DNA of 64,000 nt from Oscillospiraceae bacterium (GTDB lineage Bacteria; Bacillota; Clostridia; Oscillospirales; Ruminococcaceae). Positions 58,686 to 64,000 of the stretch are shown piece by piece. Under the pieces are notes generated by a model. It made no database searches. It was not told where the DNA came from and saw only the letters and a program-made list of their open reading frames with translations. Position 1 is the stretch's first letter; the number at the start of each line of letters is the position of its first letter. Location of the stretch: assembly GCA_900752435.1 (NCBI GenBank), contig CAADVD010000025.1:1-64000 (forward strand), written 5' to 3'. The position numbers and the translations under genes were made by a program.

Positions 58686-60473
58686 CTATCTCTTGTAAAT
58701 GGCGTCGAAGCGGCATTTTTCAATGCAAGCACCGCACTTGACGCATTTATTTCTATCAATGACGTGTGCATTCTTGACCACACCGCTGATGGCTCCTGCC
58801 GGGCAAGCGCGTGCGCACAGCGTACAGCCCTTGCACTTCGCCGGATCGATGTTGTAGGTCACCAAACCTTTGCACACACCGGCCGGACAAATCTTATCCA
58901 CAATATGCGCCTCATACTCGTCGCGGAAGTAGCGCAATGTGGAAAGCACCGGATTCGGCGCCGTCTGTCCCAGACCGCAGAGGGAGTTTTCCTTGATGAA
59001 GTAGCACAGCTTTTCCAGCCTATCGAGATCCTCCATCGTCGCCTTGCCCTTGGAAATCTTGTCGAGTATCTCATACATGCGCTTGGTTCCCACACGGCAC
59101 GGCGTACATTTACCGCAGGATTCATCCACTGTGAATTCGAGGAAGAATTTTGCGATGTCCACCATACAGGTATCTTCATCCATGACAATCAAACCGCCCG
59201 AACCCATCATCGAGCCAATGGCAATCAAATTGTCGTAATCAATTTCCGTATCAATCAAGCTTGCCGGAATACAGCCTCCTGAAGGGCCGCCGGTCTGCGC
59301 CGCTTTGAATTTTTTGCCGTTCGGGATACCGCCGCCGATTTCTTCCACAATCGTGCGCAGTGTTGTTCCCATCGGCACTTCCACCAGACCGGTGTTGTTG
59401 ATTTTACCGCCCAGCGCGAACACCTTTGTGCCCTTGGACTTTTCCGTTCCCATCGCCTTGAACCAATCCGAACCGTTCAGGATAATCTGCGGCACGTTTG
59501 CATACGTCTCCACGTTGTTTAAAATGGTCGGCTTTTGGAACAAGCCCTTCACAGCCGGGAACGGCGGTCTCGGTCTCGGCTCACCGCGATGTCCTTCAAT
59601 GGAAGTCATCAGCGCCGTTTCCTCACCGCAGACAAATGCCCCTGCGCCCAACCGAATATCCAAATCAAAATCAAATCCGGAATCGAAAATATTTTTGCCC
59701 AGCAAACCGTATTCTTTCGCCTGCTGAATCGCAATGCTCAAACGCTTCACCGCAATCGGATACTCCGCACGAATGTACACATATCCCTGCGTTGCGCCAA
59801 TGGCATAACCGGCAATCGCCATCGCCTCAATCACCACATGCGGGTCGCCCTCCAAAATGGAGCGGTCCATAAATGCCCCCGGGTCGCCCTCGTCGGCGTT
59901 GCAGCAAACGTATTTTTGATCGGCATCGTTTCCAGCCGCAAATTTCCATTTCAATCCGGTCGGGAAGCCCGCGCCGCCGCGTCCGCGCAATCCGCTGTCC
60001 AAAATGGTGTCAATCACCTGCTGCGGTGTCATTTCGGTGAGTACCTTGCCCAGCGCTTCATAACCGTGGAAGCCAATGTATTCCTCGATGTTTTCCGGGT
60101 TGATAACGCCACAGTTGCGCAGTGCCACACGGTGCTGATTCTTATAGAAGTTCGTTTCATTGAGCGACTTCACATTTGCGCCCTGCACGGTTTCCGAGTA
60201 AAGCAAGCGCTTCACAATGCGCCCTTTGAGCAAATGCTCGCTGACAATTTCTTCAATATCCTGCGGCTTCACCATCGAATAGAAGCTGCCTTCCGGATAC
60301 ACAATCATAATCGGCCCTAATGCACACAGGCCAAAACAGCCGGTCTTGACGACTTTCACTTCATCCGCCAAGCCCTGCTTCTGAATTTCCTGTTCCAGTA
60401 CAGCCACAATCTGCTCGCTTCCGGAAGACGTACATCCGGTACCGCCGCAGACCAATACATGAGATCGATACAT
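58686..60473 (-). CDS. hydB: NuoF-like subunit of bifurcating hydrogenase
   Basis: A 595-residue flavoprotein. A thioredoxin-like 2Fe-2S N-terminus precedes the NuoF core with the NADH/FMN-binding glycine-rich region GLRGRGGAGFPTGLKW near residues 164-179 and GAYVCGEETAL-like AFVCGEETAL. The 4Fe-4S motif ESCGKCTPCRVG near residue 460 follows, and two C-terminal ferredoxin motifs include CKGCTLCARACP and CVKCGACIEKCR. It is the probable site of electron bifurcation. It is 15 bases upstream of hydA. Confidence 0.95.
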   Translation of the reverse strand: MYRSHVLVCGGTGCTSSGSEQIVAVLEQEIQKQGLADEVKVVKTGCFGLCALGPIMIVYPEGSFYSMVKPQDIEEIVSEHLLKGRIVKRLLYSETVQGANVKSLNETNFYKNQHRVALRNCGVINPENIEEYIGFHGYEALGKVLTEMTPQQVIDTILDSGLRGRGGAGFPTGLKWKFAAGNDADQKYVCCNADEGDPGAFMDRSILEGDPHVVIEAMAIAGYAIGATQGYVYIRAEYPIAVKRLSIAIQQAKEYGLLGKNIFDSGFDFDLDIRLGAGAFVCGEETALMTSIEGHRGEPRPRPPFPAVKGLFQKPTILNNVETYANVPQIILNGSDWFKAMGTEKSKGTKVFALGGKINNTGLVEVPMGTTLRTIVEEIGGGIPNGKKFKAAQTGGPSGGCIPASLIDTEIDYDNLIAIGSMMGSGGLIVMDEDTCMVDIAKFFLEFTVDESCGKCTPCRVGTKRMYEILDKISKGKATMEDLDRLEKLCYFIKENSLCGLGQTAPNPVLSTLRYFRDEYEAHIVDKICPAGVCKGLVTYNIDPAKCKGCTLCARACPAGAISGVVKNAHVIDRNKCVKCGACIEKCRFDAIYKR

Positions 60474-60488
60474 CGTTTTTCCTCCTCC

Positions 60489-60860
60489 CTATAAGCCCAA
60501 TGCGCCAATGGTGTATTCACTCACCACATTGCCGTTGACCAAATGGTCGGAAACGACCTTAGCCACTTTATCGGGAGTCATCTTCACATAAGTGGTTTTG
60601 GCGCCGTCCGGCGTAAACACTTCCACCACCGGTTCGTACTGACAAATACCGATACAGCCGGTCTGGGTCACCGTCACATTGCCAAGATTGCGTTTTGCCA
60701 CTTCTTCTGTAAACGCCGTCAGCACCGGTCTTGCACCAGCCGCAATGCCGCAGGTTGCCATGCCCACGACCACGCGGATGTTGTCGCCGTCGCTCTCTCT
60801 CACGTTGACTGCACTTTGCATTTTATCACGGATTGCCTTCAATTCCGCTAAACTTTTCAT
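60489..60860 (-). CDS. Thioredoxin-like 2Fe-2S ferredoxin in the hydrogenase operon
   Basis: A 123-residue thioredoxin-fold ferredoxin. Cluster ligands are in VVGMATCGIAAGA near residue 37 and TQTGCIGICQYEP near residues 86-98. It resembles the N-terminal domain of NuoF-like subunits and is commonly encoded between the HATPase and hydB genes in Clostridia. It probably carries electrons to or within the hydrogenase complex. Confidence 0.9.
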   Translation of the reverse strand: MKSLAELKAIRDKMQSAVNVRESDGDNIRVVVGMATCGIAAGARPVLTAFTEEVAKRNLGNVTVTQTGCIGICQYEPVVEVFTPDGAKTTYVKMTPDKVAKVVSDHLVNGNVVSEYTIGALGL

Positions 60861-60900
60861 TTCTCAAACACCGCCATTTCTTTTTCTTAAACGAAACGCC

Positions 60901-61479
60901 TTATTTCTCTTCAACTGTCGGAAGCGATTGTGTGTGTTCCGCTTCCACCTGCCTTGTATTTTCCTCCACGAACTCCCGCACAAAAGCGAGCACCTCCGGA
61001 GAATTGACCGCCACACCGGCCAAAATCTCTTTCACCTCACGGGTATCCAAACAAAAGCTGTGTCCGTCCACCGTATAGGTATAGACAAAATCCATGTCCG
61101 CATTGACGCTGATCAGTGTCGCCATGGTCGAAGCCATATCACCCAGCGGCATCAAATCGATGTGATCGAGCACATACACGGCGCACACCGTCGTACCTTT
61201 GCCCACCCGACTGGTAATTGCAAACGAACCGCCGGTCATTTCGGCCGACATCTTAAACAGCGGTACACCCAACCCGACCGGTCTGGTCGTCCTTGTCGTA
61301 AAAAACGGGTTTTCCACCCGTTTGACCTGTTCTTCCGTCATACCACAGCCATCATCGCGAATGGTGATGGTCATGCGGTTCTCCGCCGTCTGTTTGTCCA
61401 CCGCAATCTCCACCAGCGAAGCGCCCGCCCGAATGGAATTCTGCACAATATCCAGAATGTTCAGCGACAGCTCCTGCAT
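60901..61479 (-). CDS. HATPase-domain protein in the hydrogenase operon
   Basis: A 192-residue GHKL ATPase without a histidine-kinase dimerisation domain. The N-box is LDIVQNSIRAGAS, the G1 box RDDGCGMTEEQ and the G2 region TTRPVGLGVPLFKMSAEMTG. The C-terminal 80 residues are a separate alpha/beta region. Such genes sit in clostridial hydrogenase operons, but their partner is unknown; a regulatory anti-sigma-like or kinase role is inferred. Confidence 0.85.
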   Translation of the reverse strand: MQELSLNILDIVQNSIRAGASLVEIAVDKQTAENRMTITIRDDGCGMTEEQVKRVENPFFTTRTTRPVGLGVPLFKMSAEMTGGSFAITSRVGKGTTVCAVYVLDHIDLMPLGDMASTMATLISVNADMDFVYTYTVDGHSFCLDTREVKEILAGVAVNSPEVLAFVREFVEENTRQVEAEHTQSLPTVEEK

Positions 61480-61518
61480 CGGCTTCTCCCTCCTGCATTC
61501 CAGTCAAACCAGCTTCTA

Positions 61519-62010
61519 TTAATACTTCGCCAGAATGTCGTCTACATCGTCTTTTGTCAGCTTGCCGTACACCTCGTCGTTGATGGTCATAACCGGCGCC
61601 AATCCGCACGCGCCGATGCAGCGGCACGCCTCCAGCGAGAACTTGCCGTCCGGCGTACACTCGCCGCTCTTGATGCCCAGCTTCTGCGTCAGCTTGTCGA
61701 ACACATCGCCTGCACCTTTGACGTAGCACGCCGTTCCCAGGCAAACGGAAATTTTATACTGTCCTTTCGGATACAGCGAAAACTGGGAATAAAACGTCAC
61801 CACGCCATAAACCTCAGCCAGCGAAACGCCCAACCCCTCCGCAATCATCGTCTGTACCTCAATGGGCAGATAACCGTAAATGTCCTGCGCCTGCTGGAGC
61901 ACCGGCATCAACGCACCTTTTTCGTCCTTGTATTTCTGGATAATTTGCTGCAATTGTTCTTCCTGCTGCGGCGTGCCGGAAAACGGCACTGCCTGCTTCT
62001 TTGTTGCCAT
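61519..62010 (-). CDS. hydC: NuoE-like 2Fe-2S subunit of bifurcating hydrogenase
   Basis: A 163-residue thioredoxin-fold 2Fe-2S protein. Ligand cysteines are in VCLGTACYVKGAGDV near residue 90 and EACRCIGACGLAP near residues 130-142, the NuoE pattern. It is the first gene of the leftward hydrogenase operon. AAGGAGG precedes its ATG. It completes the HydABC trimer with the NuoF-like and catalytic subunits. Confidence 0.94.
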   Translation of the reverse strand: MATKKQAVPFSGTPQQEEQLQQIIQKYKDEKGALMPVLQQAQDIYGYLPIEVQTMIAEGLGVSLAEVYGVVTFYSQFSLYPKGQYKISVCLGTACYVKGAGDVFDKLTQKLGIKSGECTPDGKFSLEACRCIGACGLAPVMTINDEVYGKLTKDDVDDILAKY

Positions 62011-62037
62011 ACCAAAGCCTCCTTCTCAATAGAAAAC

Positions 62038-62063
62038 CTCCGGCTTTGCCTAATCCACCGGAG
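62038..62063 (-). promoter_or_regulatory. Terminator-like hairpin in the hydC leader
   Basis: CTCCGG pairs with CCGGAG across 14 bases. On the reverse strand it is followed by GTTTTCT, just before the hydC SD. It may attenuate hydrogenase transcription. Confidence 0.35.
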
Positions 62064-62125
62064 AGAATCAAACCACACACTTTCTAACAAAGCCGTTCCG
62101 GCCTGATTTTTTCTGAACCCAAAGA

Positions 62126-62143
62126 TTGTCAAAAATCAGACAA
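62126..62143. promoter_or_regulatory. Candidate Rex-like operator in the divergent hydrogenase intergenic
   Basis: TTGTCAAAAATCAGACAA is an 18-bp imperfect palindrome with TTGTC/GACAA arms. Rex sites have the form TTGTTAA-N4-TTAACAA. The length and outer arms fit and the inner bases do not fully. It lies between divergent hydrogenase operons, where NADH/NAD sensing would be expected. Confidence 0.35.
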
Positions 62144-62283
62144 TAGATTCCAAAGTTCTCAATTCCAAAACATTATATCATTTTCGGCTTATAATATCTA
62201 TGGAGTTTTGGTGAAAGTTATTGTAAAATTTTTGTGTATATTAAATAAATAATATGAACAAATTTATTTTTATCCCGAACCGA

Positions 62284-62313
62284 TTGCCTTTTTTTGCTTT
62301 GCAGTGCTATAAT
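62284..62313 (+). promoter_or_regulatory. Promoter of the DRTGG/HATPase/hydrogenase-like operon
   Basis: TTGCCT (62284-62289) and TATAAT (62308-62313) are 18 bases apart, about 105 bases before the DRTGG gene. Confidence 0.55.
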
Positions 62314-62419
62314 GCAGCTAGACCCTATGATTTCGGCGGAGATGGTTCTGCCGGAACCTCAAAAAACGACCTCATTCATATACATCCCCTACCACCCCGT
62401 TTCGGATAGGAGGCTCCCT

Positions 62420-62767
62420 ATGACCATTCAAGACGTAAAAACAATCTTAAACTGCGCCGTTTTCTGCGGCGAAGACGACTTGTCACAAGAAATTCACACC
62501 GCCTGCGGCTCCGATATGATGAGCGATGTGCTTGCTTACGTCAAAGATCAATCCATTCTACTGACCGGCTTGGTCAATCCCCAGGTTGTCCGTACAGCCG
62601 ATATGATGGATATGCTGTGCATTGTTTTTGTGCGCGGCAAAACGCCGGACGAGGACATGATTGCCTTGGCTAAACAGCGCGGCATCGTGCTGATGAACAC
62701 CGAACTGCGCATGTTCACCGCCTGCGGCCGTCTGTGGGAACACGGGCTGCGCGGAGAAGCCCGTTAA
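62420..62767 (+). CDS. DRTGG-domain protein
   Basis: A 115-residue protein with the DRTGG fold. MTIQDVKTILNCAVFCGE starts it, and ILLTGLVNPQVVRTADMMDM near residues 49-68 is the ligand-like core. DRTGG domains accompany HATPase and [FeFe]-hydrogenase C-terminal proteins in Clostridia, but their function is unknown. AGGAGG seven bases upstream of 62420 marks the start. It is the first gene of the rightward operon. Confidence 0.85.
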   Translation: MTIQDVKTILNCAVFCGEDDLSQEIHTACGSDMMSDVLAYVKDQSILLTGLVNPQVVRTADMMDMLCIVFVRGKTPDEDMIALAKQRGIVLMNTELRMFTACGRLWEHGLRGEAR

Positions 62768-62811
62768 TCAAACGAATCCGAACTTTTTATAAGGAAGAGA
62801 AGAGGAACCCC

Positions 62812-63237
62812 ATGGACAACACCATCAAACTGCATTACGACGTGGACGGCGAAGATTTTACACGTGCCGGCGAAGCCTCTGCGGACGTCAAAAAGACCCT
62901 GCGCAAGCTGGGCGTTTCGCCGACCGTCATCCGCAAGGTCGCCATCGCGCTGTATGAGGGCGAAATCAACATGGTCATCCACGCCGAGGGCGGTGTCATT
63001 GATGTGGAAATCAGCCCCTCCAAAATTGACATGACATTAACAGACCGCGGCAAAGGCATTGCCAACATCGAGCAAGCCATGTGCGAGGGCTTTTCCACCG
63101 CGCCGGACGAAGTGCGCTCACTGGGCTTCGGCGCAGGCATGGGACTGCCCAATATGAAAAAATGCACCGACAATATGCGCATCGAATCCACTGTCGGCGT
63201 AGGCACCACCGTCTACATGACCGTCTTAGTCCGCTAA
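62812..63237 (+). CDS. RsbW-like HATPase (anti-sigma type)
   Basis: A 141-residue GHKL ATPase of the RsbW/SpoIIAB type. The N-box is IALYEGEINMVIHAEGG, followed by TDRGKGIANIEQAM and GFGAGMGLPNMKKCTDN. It has no dimerisation domain, so it may phosphorylate or bind a partner, perhaps the DRTGG or hydrogenase-like neighbour. GAGGAACCCC supports the ATG at 62812. Confidence 0.88.
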   Translation: MDNTIKLHYDVDGEDFTRAGEASADVKKTLRKLGVSPTVIRKVAIALYEGEINMVIHAEGGVIDVEISPSKIDMTLTDRGKGIANIEQAMCEGFSTAPDEVRSLGFGAGMGLPNMKKCTDNMRIESTVGVGTTVYMTVLVR

Positions 63238-63300
63238 CCCCGTTGCACTCAAGCGTATCGGCGCATGTTTTTGACTACAACAGCAAAGGAGGTCTTTGCT

Positions 63301-64000
63301 TTGAACCAACAATCGTATTTTCATTCCGTTACCTTGGATCGCGACAAATGCAAGGGCTGCATCAACTGCATCAAGCGCTGTCCAACCGAGGCCATCCGTG
63401 TGCGCGACGGCAAAGCCAAAATCATCAAGGAACGCTGCATCGACTGCGGCGAATGCATCCGCGTTTGTCCGCACCATGCCAAAAAAGCGACGTTTGACCC
63501 ACTCTCCATGCTGGACCAATTCCGCTACACCATCGCACTTCCGGCCCCTACCTTATATGGACAGTTCAACAATCTTGATGACGTGGATATCGTATTGAAC
63601 GCCCTGCTGGCACTGGGCTTTGACGAAGTTTACGAAGTATCCAAGGCCGCCGAGCTGGTCAGCGATGCCACGCGCAAACTGCTCAAGTCCAACACCATCC
63701 CCAAACCGATCATCAGCTCCGCCTGTCCGGCCGTCACCCGCCTGATTCGCGTGCGCTTTCCCAGTCTGATTGAAAACGTTCTGCCGCTCCATGCCCCAGT
63801 GGAGGTGGCCGCCCGTTTGGCGAAAGAAGAAGCCATGCGCAAAACCGGTCTGCCGCGCGAGGACATCGGCGCTATTTTCATCTCTCCCTGTCCGGCTAAG
63901 GTCACCGCCGCCAAAATGCCGCTGGGTACGGAACAGAGCGAAATTTCCGCCGTGTTCGCCATCAGCGAGGTGTACCCCAAGCTGCTCAAGCACATGAAGG
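63301..64000 (+). CDS. [FeFe]-hydrogenase-like iron-sulphur protein, putatively sensory (partial)
   Basis: The first 233 codons of a protein cut by the window end. A TTG start at 63301 follows AAAGGAGG. Two 4Fe-4S motifs come first (CKGCINCIKRCP and CIDCGECIRVCP, residues about 18-58). An H-cluster-type domain follows with altered signatures: SSACPAV in place of TSCSPGW, and ISPCPAK in place of MPCTAK. Proteins of this type next to DRTGG and HATPase genes are thought to be sensory hydrogenases. Whether H2 binding survives cannot be judged here. Confidence 0.85.
   Translation, partial: MNQQSYFHSVTLDRDKCKGCINCIKRCPTEAIRVRDGKAKIIKERCIDCGECIRVCPHHAKKATFDPLSMLDQFRYTIALPAPTLYGQFNNLDDVDIVLNALLALGFDEVYEVSKAAELVSDATRKLLKSNTIPKPIISSACPAVTRLIRVRFPSLIENVLPLHAPVEVAARLAKEEAMRKTGLPREDIGAIFISPCPAKVTAAKMPLGTEQSEISAVFAISEVYPKLLKHMK

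Noticed and set aside
60679..62106. 475-codon open frame opposite hydC and the HATPase genes
   Set aside because: It runs across three well-supported genes and has no plausible start signal.
1..64000. CRISPR arrays, prophage genes, rRNA genes or intact transposases
   Set aside because: None was found on reading through; repeats present are isolated palindromes or inverted pairs.

Overview
The window looks like chromosome from an anaerobic, endospore-forming member of the Clostridia. The basis is a complete spoIIIAA-AH operon and spoIID, an operon for a trimeric electron-bifurcating type [FeFe] hydrogenase, formate-tetrahydrofolate ligase, a cysteine T-box, Gram-positive style -35/-10 promoters and strong Shine-Dalgarno (SD) sequences. 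Gene content suggests an Oscillospirales/Ruminococcaceae-like organism, but the genus cannot be read from the sequence. Most of the window is moderately GC-rich housekeeping DNA. An AT-rich patch at about 5.15-6.66 kb stands out. No prophage, CRISPR array, rRNA or intact transposase was seen.

Layout. 0-5.1 kb: fhs (partial), then tsaE-tsaB-rpiB-upp, an orphan DRE-TIM aldolase, and a RING-like zinc-finger membrane protein. 5.15-6.66 kb: the AT-rich patch, with a small membrane protein, a cytidine deaminase fragment and a CPBP protease. 6.7-13 kb: nth, thiW and the leftward spoIIIA operon. 13-16.4 kb: a GH13 alpha-glucosidase and an alpha/beta hydrolase enclosed by perfect 23-bp inverted repeats. 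16.2-19.4 kb: amtB-P-II behind a promoter and attenuator, then a zinc alcohol dehydrogenase. 19.4-25.8 kb: a two-component system divergent from a YfhO/GT2/PIG-L cassette that probably modifies surface glycans. 25.8-28.3 kb: a lipoprotein/ECF sigma/anti-sigma-like/exported protein operon.

28.4-45.6 kb is a long leftward stretch: an SGNH hydrolase, prfB, two cyclophilins, T-box-cysE-cysS, pgsA, rimO, recX, recA, prmC, yqhQ, a second two-component system with a lipoprotein, and citrate synthase. 45.8-52.7 kb: spoIID, a WYL regulator divergent from an Rrf2 regulator, an MGMT-like protein, a vWA protein, a MITE-like palindrome at the end of an isochorismatase-family gene, and a DUF3592 protein. 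52.7-56.5 kb: feoAB with a structured leader, tRNA-Leu(GAG) and an amidohydrolase. 56.9-64 kb: the hydrogenase operon (hydC, HATPase, thioredoxin-like ferredoxin, hydB, hydA, leftward) divergent from DRTGG, an RsbW-like HATPase and a partial [FeFe]-hydrogenase-like gene.

The most interesting candidates for undescribed biology are five. They are the YfhO/GT2/extracytoplasmic-deacetylase cassette with its own two-component system, the divergent catalytic and putatively sensory hydrogenase modules, the inverted-repeat-flanked hydrolase cassette, the unassigned feoAB leader RNA, and the dispersed palindrome with a conserved tail that sits between convergent genes. All calls come from reading the sequence by eye. 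No database search or folding program was run.
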